DNA from: Oscillospiraceae bacterium
GTDB lineage: Bacteria; Bacillota; Clostridia; Oscillospirales; Oscillospiraceae
Direction: 5' to 3'
Assembly (NCBI GenBank): GCA_015067925.1
Contig: SVLN01000002.1
Coordinates: 1 to 64,000, forward strand
DNA: 64,000 bases
Under the pieces are notes generated by a model. It saw nothing but the letters and a program-made list of their open reading frames with translations, did not search any database and was not told where the DNA came from. Position numbers and translations under genes: made by a program. Shown in pieces: positions 36,686 through 45,206 of this stretch (within the stretch, counting starts at the first letter, position 1; each line of letters starts with the position of its first letter).

Positions 36686-36901
36686 ATGAATTTGCTGAAA
36701 GCAGAAGAAGGAAAAGAGTATATCATTTCCAGTATCCAAACCGATGATGAGGATCTCGACGCATTTCTGTTTTCTTTGGGATGCTACAGCGGGGAACCGA
36801 TCACGGTCGTTTCCAGAAGAAAAGGCAGCTGTGTTGTCTCCATCAAAGATGGCAGATACAACATTGATGACCAGCTGGCCGAAGCGATTATCATTGGCTA
36901 A
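36686..36901 (+). CDS. feoA: FeoA-domain ferrous iron transport protein
   Basis: A 71-residue single SH3-like FeoA domain: LLKAEEGKEYIISSIQ at the start, LFSLGCYSGEPITVVSRRKGSCVVSIKDGRYNI as the core and a hydrophobic C-terminus IDDQLAEAIIIG. FeoA is thought to bind FeoB and regulate Fe(II) uptake. It is cut off from feoB by its own terminator and both are preceded by the same operator, so the two genes are two iron-controlled units rather than one operon. Confidence 0.9.
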   Translation: MNLLKAEEGKEYIISSIQTDDEDLDAFLFSLGCYSGEPITVVSRRKGSCVVSIKDGRYNIDDQLAEAIIIG

Positions 36902-36907
36902 AAAAAG

Positions 36908-36934
36908 AAAACAATCGAAAGATTGTTTTTTTTT
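36908..36934 (+). terminator. Terminator between feoA and feoB
   Basis: A 9-bp stem (36908-36916 with 36921-36929), GAAA tetraloop and a run of nine Ts. Confidence 0.92.
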
Positions 36935-36942
36935 CAACAAAA

Positions 36943-36979
36943 GTTAGCAATGACTAACCAGCGGTTAGCATTATCTAAC
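36943..36979 (+). promoter_or_regulatory. Tandem GTTAG-N6-CTAAC operators upstream of feoB
   Basis: GTTAGCAATGACTAAC (36943-36958) and GTTAGCATTATCTAAC (36964-36979) are perfect 5-bp half-site palindromes with centres 21 bases apart, two helical turns, so bound dimers would lie on the same face. A CATTAT -10-like box lies within the second. They match the site at the feoA promoter. Confidence 0.85.
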
Positions 36980-37048
36980 TTCTTCGTCTTTTTTACAGGT
37001 CCGCCTGTTATTTGTAAGTAATGATTCAGCACAAGGAGGAAATCAATC

Positions 37049-39049
37049 ATGAGAATTGCTTTCGCCGGCAATCCCAATAGCGGTAAGACGACCATGTACA
37101 ATGCTGTAACCGGACGCAATGAGAAGGTAGGCAACTGGGCCGGTGTTACCGTTGACAAGAAGGAAGCCTTGATTAAGAAGGCTTATGCGGCAGGGGAGGA
37201 ACTGGTTGCAGTCGACCTGCCCGGTGCGTATTCCATGTCGCCGTTCACTTCCGAAGAGAGCATCACCAGCTCTTATGTCAAAAATGAGAACCCTGATGCC
37301 ATCATCAATATTGTGGATGCTACCAACCTCAGCCGCAGCCTGTTCTTCACGACGCAGCTGCTGGAGCTTGGTATTCCCGTTGTTGTTGCGCTGAATAAAG
37401 CTGACATCAATTCCAAGAAAGAGACGAAGATTGACACCGCAAAGCTCTCTCAGAAGCTGGGCTGCCCGGTGTTTGAGACGGTTTCCACCAATTCCAAGGG
37501 TCTTGCCGAGGTCGTGAAGGCTGCGGCATCCTTGCATGGCAAGGGCCAGCGCGCTCCTTATTCCCAGGGCGATGTGGATCTGACTGATAAGCAGGCTGTT
37601 ATGGCTGCCGATCGTCGCCGCTTCGAGTTTGTCAACAAGATCGTCGACGAGGTTGAAACCAGAAAGGTTTTGACCAACCAGAAGAATGCACAGGATGCCA
37701 TTGACGCGGTTCTGACCAATCCTGTGGGCGGTCTTGTGATCTTTGCTGCGGTCATGTTCCTGGTATTCCAGATTTCCCAGGCTTGGGTTGGTCCGTGGAT
37801 TGCTGATTTCCTGGTTGGCTGGATCGATACCTTCAAGGAGTTTGTTGGCGGCCTTCTGGAAGGCGGAAACGACTTCCTGGTGGCTCTGCTCACGGAAGGT
37901 ATTATCGGCGGCGTCAGCGCCGTGGTCGGCTTCCTGCCGCTGGTTATGGTGATGTACTTCCTGATCGCTCTGCTGGAAGATTGTGGTTATATGGCCCGCG
38001 CCACCATCGTGCTGGACCCCATCTTCAAGAAAGTCGGCCTGTCCGGCAAGTCTGTCATTCCCTTTGTCATCGGCACCGGCTGCGCCATCCCCGGCGTTAT
38101 GGCCTCCCGTACCATCCGCAATGAGCGCGAGCGCAATGCAACCGCTATGCTGACCCCGTTCATGCCCTGCGGTGCAAAGCTTCCCGTGATCGCCCTGTTT
38201 GCAGGTGCTTTCTTCGGTGACGCTTCCTGGGTTGGCACTCTGATGTACTTTGTTGGTATTTTCCTGATTCTGGTTTGCGCAATTCTGGTTAACAAGATCG
38301 CCGGCCATAAGGCAAGAAAGTCCTTCTTCATCATCGAGCTGCCTGAATACAAGATTCCCAGCCTGAAGCGCGCCTGCCTGTCCATGCTTTCCCGTGGTTG
38401 GGCGTACATCGTCAAGGCCGGTACCATCATCCTGCTGTGCAATGCGGTAGTGTTCGTGATGCAGTCCTTCGACTGGAGCTTCCAGCTGGTAGCCGAGGAT
38501 GCTGCCGATACCTCCATTCTGGCATCTATCGCCCGTCCGATCGCCGTTCTGCTGATCCCTGTCATTGGCGTAAAGGCCTGGCAGCTGGCTGCTGCGGCTG
38601 TGACCGGTTTTATCGCCAAGGAAAACGTTGTCGGTACGCTGGCCGTCTGCTTTGGCATTTCCAACCTGATTGACGTCGAGTCGCTGGAGATGGTGGAAGG
38701 TGCCGCTGCCGGTGTTGCCGATGCTTTTGGTATTGTTCCCGTTGCAGCGCTTGCGTACCTGATGTTCAATCTGTTCACCCCGCCTTGCTTCGCTGCCATC
38801 GGCGCCATGAACGCTGAGATGAAGAATAAGAAGTGGCTCTTCGGCGGTATTTGCCTGCAGCTGGGCGTTGGCTTCACCCTTGGCTTCCTGGTTTACCAGA
38901 TTGGCACATTGATTACCACCGGTTCCTTCGGTCCCGGCTTTGTTGGCGGTCTGATTGCTGTTGCTGTTATGGTTGGAATCGTTGTCTACCTCTGTGTCAA
39001 TGCCGATCGTAAGGTCAAAGCAGAATATGCATTAAACGGAAAGAAATGA
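37049..39049 (+). CDS. feoB: Ferrous iron transporter FeoB
   Basis: The main anaerobic Fe(II) importer. The 666-residue protein has an N-terminal G domain (GNPNSGKTT P-loop, GVTVD switch I, DLPGAYS G3, NKAD G4) and, from about residue 225, two Gate domains with eight or more helices, including the conserved GCAIPGVMASR cysteine motif and a second CFG/PCFAAIGA region. A FeoA domain is not fused. AAGGAGGAAAT gives the start. A small Cys-rich protein gene follows after 4 bases. Confidence 0.96.
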   Translation: MRIAFAGNPNSGKTTMYNAVTGRNEKVGNWAGVTVDKKEALIKKAYAAGEELVAVDLPGAYSMSPFTSEESITSSYVKNENPDAIINIVDATNLSRSLFFTTQLLELGIPVVVALNKADINSKKETKIDTAKLSQKLGCPVFETVSTNSKGLAEVVKAAASLHGKGQRAPYSQGDVDLTDKQAVMAADRRRFEFVNKIVDEVETRKVLTNQKNAQDAIDAVLTNPVGGLVIFAAVMFLVFQISQAWVGPWIADFLVGWIDTFKEFVGGLLEGGNDFLVALLTEGIIGGVSAVVGFLPLVMVMYFLIALLEDCGYMARATIVLDPIFKKVGLSGKSVIPFVIGTGCAIPGVMASRTIRNERERNATAMLTPFMPCGAKLPVIALFAGAFFGDASWVGTLMYFVGIFLILVCAILVNKIAGHKARKSFFIIELPEYKIPSLKRACLSMLSRGWAYIVKAGTIILLCNAVVFVMQSFDWSFQLVAEDAADTSILASIARPIAVLLIPVIGVKAWQLAAAAVTGFIAKENVVGTLAVCFGISNLIDVESLEMVEGAAAGVADAFGIVPVAALAYLMFNLFTPPCFAAIGAMNAEMKNKKWLFGGICLQLGVGFTLGFLVYQIGTLITTGSFGPGFVGGLIAVAVMVGIVVYLCVNADRKVKAEYALNGKK

Positions 39050-39053
39050 TTGT

Positions 39054-39221
39054 ATGGAGAATTTGATTATTGTTGCAATACTGGTGCTTATCATTGCCGG
39101 TGCTGTGTTTTATATTGTAAAATCCAAGAAGAGCGGTAAAAAGTGTATTGGCTGTCCGGACAGCGGAAGCTGCTCGGCATGCAGTGGCAGTTGCGCGAGC
39201 TGTTCTTCTTGCAAAAAATAA
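39054..39221 (+). CDS. FeoB-associated Cys-rich membrane protein
   Basis: A 55-residue protein encoded 4 bases after feoB. It has one N-terminal membrane helix (NLIIVAILVLIIAGAVFYIV), a basic stretch (KSKKSGKK) and a tail with seven cysteines (CIGCPDSGSC, SACSGSCASCSSC). This layout matches the family that accompanies feoB in Firmicutes and Bacteroidetes in the place of FeoC. The cysteines may hold iron or a cluster near the transporter; that is inference. Confidence 0.88.
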   Translation: MENLIIVAILVLIIAGAVFYIVKSKKSGKKCIGCPDSGSCSACSGSCASCSSCKK

Positions 39222-39229
39222 GTGTTCTG

Positions 39230-39259
39230 CGAGGCTCCGAATTCGGAGCCTCGTTTTTT
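39230..39259 (+). terminator. Terminator after the feoB unit
   Basis: GAGGCTCCGAA pairs with TTCGGAGCCTC (39231-39252) and is followed by GTTTTTT. From here to carA (about 255 bases) the DNA is AT-rich and contains only the carA promoter. Confidence 0.9.
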
Positions 39260-39437
39260 GCGGAAAAAGGGGAGCATTTCACAGAATGTAGTGCTGAAAA
39301 TGTGAAATAACGCCACAAAATGTAACAATGATGAGAACTGCAGTTTTTTTCCATCAGCAAAAGCGACAAAAATTACGTGAGGTAAAAAATAATTCTGTCA
39401 CAAAGGGGAGAAACTTTTTTTGCTCTGTTGATTGGAG

Positions 39438-39466
39438 TTGACAACTGGTCATATATGGTTTAATTT
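39438..39466 (+). promoter_or_regulatory. Promoter of the carA operon
   Basis: TTGACA (39438-39443) and TAATTT (39461-39466), 17-base spacer; about 49 bases of leader before the ATG. Confidence 0.8.
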
Positions 39467-39514
39467 TAGGGTGGTGAAATAAGAAATTTCCACAAGAGAT
39501 GAGAGGTATTTAGA

Positions 39515-40579
39515 ATGAATAAAGCATATCTTGTTTTGGAAAATGGAATGGTATTTGAGGGGTTCGCGATGGGTGCCGAAGGCGCTGCCATTGGCGAGCT
39601 TGTTTTCAATACCGGTGTTTGCGGCTACACGGACACTCTGACCAATCCCAGCAATGCTGGCCAGATTGTGATGCAGACGTTCCCTTTGATCGGTAACTAT
39701 GGCCTGATTGCCTCCGATTTTCAGGGTGAGTGCGCTCTAAATGGTTATGTTGTAAGGGAATGGTGCGCCATTCCCTCTAATTTTAGAGCGGAAAAGGATC
39801 TGGACACCTTCCTGAAAGAGAAGGGCGTGGTTGGTATTTATGGTGTAGATACCCGCCAGATCACAAAGGTCCTGCGTGAAGAAGGTTCGATGAACGTCAT
39901 GATCTGCAAGAAGATTCCCGAGGATCTTACCTCTGTAAAGGAGTATAAGATCATCGGCGCAGTTTCTGAAGTCAGTTGTACAGAACCCCAGGTCTTTGGG
40001 CCGAAGGGCAAGGTAGTCAGCCGCGTTGTGCTGATTGATTACGGCACCCGTAAGAGTTTTATCGATGAGCTCGTCAGCCGTGGCTGCCAGGTCACCGTGG
40101 TTCCTCAGGATACTACGGCGGAAGTCATTCTGCAGATGAATCCCAACGGTGTGCTTCTCTCCAATGGTCCTGCAGATCCGAAGGAGAACGAGTTCTGCAT
40201 TTCCCAGATTCGCAAGCTCTTTGGCAAGCTGCCCATCTTTGGCATCGGCCTGGGTCATCAGATGCTGGCTCTGGCTGCAGGCGGTGAGACGGTCAAGATG
40301 GGCCACGGCCATCGTGGTGCCAATCAGCCTGTTAAGTCCCTGGAGGATGGTCGCACCTACATCACAATTCAGAATCACGGCTATGTTGTGGATGCAGAAA
40401 GTGTCAAGGACCTTGCCAATGTAAATTATATTAACGCCAATGACAGCACTTGCGAGGGTCTCTCTTATCCCACCAAGCGTGCTTTCTCCGTTCAGTTCTA
40501 TCCGGAATCCTTCTCCGGCCCGCGCCACACCGGATTCCTGTTTGATCGCTTTATCACCATGATGGGAGGTGCTCTGTAA
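39515..40579 (+). CDS. carA: Carbamoyl-phosphate synthase small subunit with defective glutaminase triad
   Basis: CarA normally hydrolyses glutamine and passes ammonia to CarB. The 354-residue protein has the CarA N-terminal domain (LENGMVFEGFAMG, NTGVCGYTDTLTNPS) and a class I amidotransferase domain (about 170-350). However, the nucleophile elbow reads PIFGIGLGHQ, with Gly245 (GGC at 40247) in place of the catalytic Cys, and the second motif reads VQFYPES, with Tyr329 (TAT at 40499) in place of His; Glu331 is kept. It should not hydrolyse glutamine and may serve as a structural partner for ammonia-dependent synthesis. AGAGGT precedes the ATG; the stop overlaps carB. Confidence 0.92.
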   Translation: MNKAYLVLENGMVFEGFAMGAEGAAIGELVFNTGVCGYTDTLTNPSNAGQIVMQTFPLIGNYGLIASDFQGECALNGYVVREWCAIPSNFRAEKDLDTFLKEKGVVGIYGVDTRQITKVLREEGSMNVMICKKIPEDLTSVKEYKIIGAVSEVSCTEPQVFGPKGKVVSRVVLIDYGTRKSFIDELVSRGCQVTVVPQDTTAEVILQMNPNGVLLSNGPADPKENEFCISQIRKLFGKLPIFGIGLGHQMLALAAGGETVKMGHGHRGANQPVKSLEDGRTYITIQNHGYVVDAESVKDLANVNYINANDSTCEGLSYPTKRAFSVQFYPESFSGPRHTGFLFDRFITMMGGAL

Positions 40580-43500
40580 TGCCGCTGGATCCTTCGATTA
40601 AGAAAGTACTTGTGATCGGCTCCGGCCCGATCGTCATCGGCCAGGCTGCCGAGTTTGACTATGCCGGTGCACAGGCCTGCCGTGTGCTGAAGACAGCCGG
40701 TTTGGATGTTGTTCTGGTTAATTCCAACCCCGCTACCATCATGACCGATCAGGCTCTGGCTGACGAGATTTATCTGGAGCCCCTGACCGTTGACACTCTG
40801 AAAAGAATCATCCGCAAAGAAAAGCCCGACAGCCTGCTGGCTGGCCTGGGCGGCCAGACCGGTCTGACGATTGCCATGCAGCTGTCCAAGGATGGCTGGC
40901 TGGAGCAGGAGGGTGTACGCCTGCTGGGCACCAATGCTGAGAGCATTGATCGCGCCGAGGACCGTGAGCTCTTTAAGGAGACCATGGACAAGCTGGGCCA
41001 GCCCACCGTTCCCAGCGAAATTGCCAACGATATCGACACCGCGCTGCAGATCGCCGAAAAGATCGGCTATCCCGTTATCATCCGTCCTGCCTTTACTCTG
41101 GGCGGCAGCGGCGGCGGTGTTGCCTATAATCGCCGTGAGATGCTGGAAGTTGCCGGTACCGGCCTTACCATGTCTCCGATCCATCAGATTCTGGTGGAGA
41201 AGTATATCTTCGGCTGGAAGGAAATCGAGTTCGAAACCATGCGCGACTCTGCCGGCAACGTCATTGCCGTCTGCAGCATGGAAAATGTCGATCCCGTCGG
41301 TGTGCATACCGGCGACTCCATCGTTGTCGCTCCTGCGCTGACCCTGTCTGAGCCGGAGTATACGATGCTGCACAACGCCTCTCTGGCGATTGTGGAAGAG
41401 CTGGGCATTGTCGGCGGCTGTAACTGCCAGTTTGCCCTGGATCCCAACAGCTTTGAGTATTCTGTTATCGAGGTCAACCCCCGCGTTTCCCGTTCTTCCG
41501 CGCTGGCCAGTAAGGCCACCGGCTATCCCATTGCCAAGATCACCACGATGGTGGCATTGGGTTACACCCTGGACGAGATCCGCAACGATATTACCGGCTG
41601 CACCTGCGCATGCTTCGAGCCCACTGTTGACTATGTGGTCCTGAAGTTCCCCAAGTGGCCGTTTGATAAGTTCGTCACCGCAAGCCGTACCCTGGGTACC
41701 CAGATGAAGGCCACCGGCGAAGTCATGTCCATTGCTCCCAGCTTTGAAATGGCCCTGATGAAGGCTGTCCGCGGCGCTGAGATCAAGCTGGATACCCTGA
41801 ATATGGTCTCTGAATCCACCGAGCCCCTGCTGGAGCGCCTGAAGAAGGTGGACGATCACCGTATCTTCACTGTATTTGAGGCCCTGAAGAAGGGCATCAG
41901 TGTGGATGGAATCTATGAGATCACCCGTATTGACCGCTGGTTCCTGAACCGCATCAAGAATCTGGCTGACTTTGAGATTCGCATTGCCTCCGGCCTGTCC
42001 GACGAGGATTACTTCGAAGGCAAGCGTCTGGGTTATACGGACGCTGCACTCCGCCGCCTGTCCGGCAGGGAAGACCTGCCCCATCAGGATGCCGTGTATA
42101 AGATGGTCGATACCTGCGGCGCTGAGTTTGCTGCCCAGACTCCGTATTTCTACTCCACCTACGACACCGACTGCGAATCCCGCAGCTTCCAGAAGTCCGG
42201 CAAGCCGCGCATCATGGTTCTCGGCTCCGGTCCCATCCGCATTGGCCAGGGCATTGAGTTCGATTATTCTTCTGTGCATTGCGTCTGGACGCTGCAGGAG
42301 CAGGGTTACGAGGTCGTTATCATCAACAACAACCCCGAAACCGTTTCCACTGACTACGATACTGCTGACCGTCTGTACTTTGAGCCTCTGTGCGAAGAGG
42401 ACGTCATGAACGTCATTAAGGCAGAGGATCCCGTGGGTGTTGTCGTAGCCTTTGGCGGTCAGACCGCCATTAAGCTGACCCAGTTCCTGGATAAGAACGG
42501 CATCAAGATTTTCGGCACCTCTGCTGACGGCATTGACCTGGCAGAAGACCGCGAGCGTTTTGACGCCATGCTGGGCAAGCTGGACATCAGCCGCCCCTCC
42601 GGCCAGGGCATTATGACCACTGAAGAAGCCTTGCAGGCTGCCGAAACTCTGGGTTATCCTGTTCTGCTGCGTCCGAGCTACGTCATCGGCGGCCAGAATA
42701 TGACCATTGCCCACTCCGAGGCGGATGTGAACCTGTATATGGAGCGCATCCTCTCCACCGGCATTGAGAATCCCGTTCTGGTGGACAAGTATATGGAAGG
42801 CACCGAGCTGGAAGTCGACGTCATCTCCGACGGCGTGGATGTTCTGATTCCCGGCGTTATGGAGCATGTCGAGCGCGCCGGCGTTCACTCCGGTGACTCC
42901 ATTGCCGTGTATCCTCCGTTCTCCATCACCGACAAGATGCTCAAGACCGTCATTGACTGCTCCACCCGCCTGGCTCTCGCCATCGGCACCAAGGGCTTGG
43001 TGAACATTCAGTATCTGATCTATCATTCTGAGCTGTATGTCATTGAGGTCAACCCGCGTGCTTCCCGCACGATTCCTTATATCAGTAAGGTTACCGGCGT
43101 TCCGATGGTTGATCTGGCTGCCAAGGTCATGATCGGCCAGAGCCTGAAGGATTTGGGCTATGGCACCGGCCTTTATAAGACTCCGCCTTACTACACCGCC
43201 AAGGTTCCCGTATTCTCCTTTGAGAAGCTGCTGGACGTTAACTCCACCCTTGGCCCGGAAATGAAGTCCACCGGCGAAGTTCTGGGTATCGGCAAGGATC
43301 TGAACGAGGCCCTCTTCAAGGGCCTGACTGCCGCAGGCTTCAATCTGCAGCCTGCCATGCATACCGACGACGGCGTGCTGCTGAGCGTTGTGGAACGCGA
43401 CATCAACGATGCCATCCAATTTGCCAAGAAGCTGGACGACATGGGCCTTCGTATCTATGCAACGCCCGATACCGCTGAGGCGATCAGCCGCCTGGGCATT

Positions 43501-44607
43501 GATGTGATTCCCGTTAAGAGCATCCGCGAAGAGGACAACGCCTTCAAGATTCTCGAGAGCGGTCACATCCGCTATGTGGTCTACACGGGCGCTTTGTATG
43601 ACGATACGCTTGACGATTATATCGCCCTGCATCGCCGTGCGCTGCAGCTTGCGATTCCGTGCTTCACCAGCATGGATACCGCAAACTCCCTGGCTAGCAT
43701 TATCGCAAGCCGCTATAACCAGTTCAACACCGAACTGGTGGATATCTGCCATATGCGTCACAGCCGTCACACCCTGAAGTTCTCCAAGATGCAGGGCACC
43801 GGCAACGACTATATCTTCATTGATAACCGCGATGGCAAGATTACCTTCCCTGAGTCTCTGTGCGTTAGCCTTTGCGAGCGTCATTACGGCGTCGGTGGCT
43901 ACGGCATCGTACTCATTGAGAACTCCGGCGTGGCCGATGCCTCCATGCGCATCTTTAATCGCGACGGTTCTGAGGGTATGATGGCTGGTAACGCTATCCG
44001 CTGCGTGGCCAAGTATCTGTACGACAACGACATTGTCAAGAAAGAGAACATGACCATCCAGACCGCTTCCGGCGTTCGTCGCCTGGATCTTTATACCAGA
44101 AACGGTAAAGTTACTTCCGTTTGTGTGCACATGGGTAAGGCGGACCTGCGTGCGGCATCTCTGCCCACCACGCTGCCCGGCGAAAAGATCGTGGATCTGC
44201 CCGTCACCATCGGTGAAGAAGAATACCGCATCACCTGCGCCAGCATCGGCAACCCCCACTGCGTGGTCTTCTGTGACCGTGTGGATGGTGTGGATATCGA
44301 GACGATTGGCCCGCTGTTTGAGCATGCCGAGTACTTCCCGGAGCGCATTAACACCGAGTTCATCCGTGTGGTCAATGGCTCCACCGTTAAGATGCGCGTC
44401 TATGAACGCGGCAACGGCGAGACCTGGGCCTGCGGTACCGGCGCTTGCGCAGCAGTCATCGCAGCTGTGGAGAACGGTAAGCTCTCCAAGGGGCGTGATA
44501 TCACTGTCAAGGTGCGCGGCGGCGACCTGATCGTCAACTATACCGATGAAGAAGTGACTTTGACCGGTGATGCCATTCTGGTCTACGAAGGCACACTTGA
44601 ATATTGA
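40579..44607 (+). CDS. carB: Carbamoyl-phosphate synthase large subunit fused to diaminopimelate epimerase
   Basis: A 1342-residue fusion. Residues 1 to about 1063 are a full CarB: two ATP-grasp halves (GSGPIVIGQAAEFDYAG; GSGPIRIGQGIEFDYSS) and a C-terminal MGS-like regulatory domain. From residue 1066 (LKFSKMQGTGNDYIF, nt 43774) comes a complete DapF of about 277 residues. The second catalytic Cys is present (ERGNGETWACGTG, Cys1285), but the first motif reads GMMAGNAIRC, with Ala1136 where MCGNG carries the first catalytic Cys. The reading frame is continuous with no stop or start between. It joins carbamoyl phosphate (arginine, pyrimidines) and lysine/peptidoglycan steps in one chain. DapF activity is uncertain. 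Confidence 0.92.
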   Translation: MPLDPSIKKVLVIGSGPIVIGQAAEFDYAGAQACRVLKTAGLDVVLVNSNPATIMTDQALADEIYLEPLTVDTLKRIIRKEKPDSLLAGLGGQTGLTIAMQLSKDGWLEQEGVRLLGTNAESIDRAEDRELFKETMDKLGQPTVPSEIANDIDTALQIAEKIGYPVIIRPAFTLGGSGGGVAYNRREMLEVAGTGLTMSPIHQILVEKYIFGWKEIEFETMRDSAGNVIAVCSMENVDPVGVHTGDSIVVAPALTLSEPEYTMLHNASLAIVEELGIVGGCNCQFALDPNSFEYSVIEVNPRVSRSSALASKATGYPIAKITTMVALGYTLDEIRNDITGCTCACFEPTVDYVVLKFPKWPFDKFVTASRTLGTQMKATGEVMSIAPSFEMALMKAVRGAEIKLDTLNMVSESTEPLLERLKKVDDHRIFTVFEALKKGISVDGIYEITRIDRWFLNRIKNLADFEIRIASGLSDEDYFEGKRLGYTDAALRRLSGREDLPHQDAVYKMVDTCGAEFAAQTPYFYSTYDTDCESRSFQKSGKPRIMVLGSGPIRIGQGIEFDYSSVHCVWTLQEQGYEVVIINNNPETVSTDYDTADRLYFEPLCEEDVMNVIKAEDPVGVVVAFGGQTAIKLTQFLDKNGIKIFGTSADGIDLAEDRERFDAMLGKLDISRPSGQGIMTTEEALQAAETLGYPVLLRPSYVIGGQNMTIAHSEADVNLYMERILSTGIENPVLVDKYMEGTELEVDVISDGVDVLIPGVMEHVERAGVHSGDSIAVYPPFSITDKMLKTVIDCSTRLALAIGTKGLVNIQYLIYHSELYVIEVNPRASRTIPYISKVTGVPMVDLAAKVMIGQSLKDLGYGTGLYKTPPYYTAKVPVFSFEKLLDVNSTLGPEMKSTGEVLGIGKDLNEALFKGLTAAGFNLQPAMHTDDGVLLSVVERDINDAIQFAKKLDDMGLRIYATPDTAEAISRLGIDVIPVKSIREEDNAFKILESGHIRYVVYTGALYDDTLDDYIALHRRALQLAIPCFTSMDTANSLASIIASRYNQFNTELVDICHMRHSRHTLKFSKMQGTGNDYIFIDNRDGKITFPESLCVSLCERHYGVGGYGIVLIENSGVADASMRIFNRDGSEGMMAGNAIRCVAKYLYDNDIVKKENMTIQTASGVRRLDLYTRNGKVTSVCVHMGKADLRAASLPTTLPGEKIVDLPVTIGEEEYRITCASIGNPHCVVFCDRVDGVDIETIGPLFEHAEYFPERINTEFIRVVNGSTVKMRVYERGNGETWACGTGACAAVIAAVENGKLSKGRDITVKVRGGDLIVNYTDEEVTLTGDAILVYEGTLEY

Positions 44608-44625
44608 TTTTAGAGAGGGATAATT

Positions 44626-45204
44626 ATGAAACTGCTGGAAGATCGTATCCGACAGTTTGGCAAGATCGGTGAGGGAAACATTCTGAAGGTGGATTCCTTT
44701 CTGAACCATCAGATTGATGCGCAGCTCCTGGACGAGATGGGCAGAGAATTTGAACGCCTGTATCATGAGGCCGGTGTTACAAAGATTCTGACCATCGAGG
44801 CTTCCGGTATTGCCATTGCTGTGATGGCGGCACGTCATTTTAGCGTACCTGTCGTCTTCGCAAAAAAGCACAAAACTCTGAATATCCATGGCGATGTCTA
44901 TGTGAGTCAAGTAGAAAGCTTTACTCACAAGACTACATACGATATCACCGTTTCCAAGGCATTTTTGAACGAGGGCGACAAGGTTCTGATCATTGACGAT
45001 TTCCTGGCCACCGGTAATGCCATCATCGGTCTGATCGACTTGTGCCGCCAGGCGGGCGCGGATGTAATTGGCGCCGGTATCGCGGTGGAAAAAGCGTTCC
45101 AGGAAGGTGGCAAACAACTGCGTGAAAGCGGCCTTCGTGTGGAATCTCTGGCACGAATTGCTGCTCTGTCTGTGACGGATGGTGTCAGCTTTGTGGAGGA
45201 TTGA
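44626..45204 (+). CDS. xpt: Xanthine phosphoribosyltransferase
   Basis: It converts xanthine and PRPP to XMP for purine salvage. The 192-residue protein begins MKLLEDRIRQFGKIGEGNILKVDSFLNHQID, typical of Gram-positive Xpt, and carries the PRPP loop VLIIDDFLATGNA. It follows carB-dapF by 18 bases and precedes hpt by 2 bases, so it is in the same transcript. No purine riboswitch is seen before it. Confidence 0.94.
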   Translation: MKLLEDRIRQFGKIGEGNILKVDSFLNHQIDAQLLDEMGREFERLYHEAGVTKILTIEASGIAIAVMAARHFSVPVVFAKKHKTLNIHGDVYVSQVESFTHKTTYDITVSKAFLNEGDKVLIIDDFLATGNAIIGLIDLCRQAGADVIGAGIAVEKAFQEGGKQLRESGLRVESLARIAALSVTDGVSFVED

Positions 45205-45206
45205 CC

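Noticed and set aside
44608..44625. Purine riboswitch before xpt
   Set aside because: xpt starts 18 bases after carB-dapF; there is no room or sequence for an aptamer.
40498..45117. Very long minus-strand open frame (1539 codons) opposite carA-carB-dapF-xpt
   Set aside because: It is the shadow of strongly biased plus-strand codons; its translation has no recognised domain and the plus strand encodes well-known enzymes throughout.
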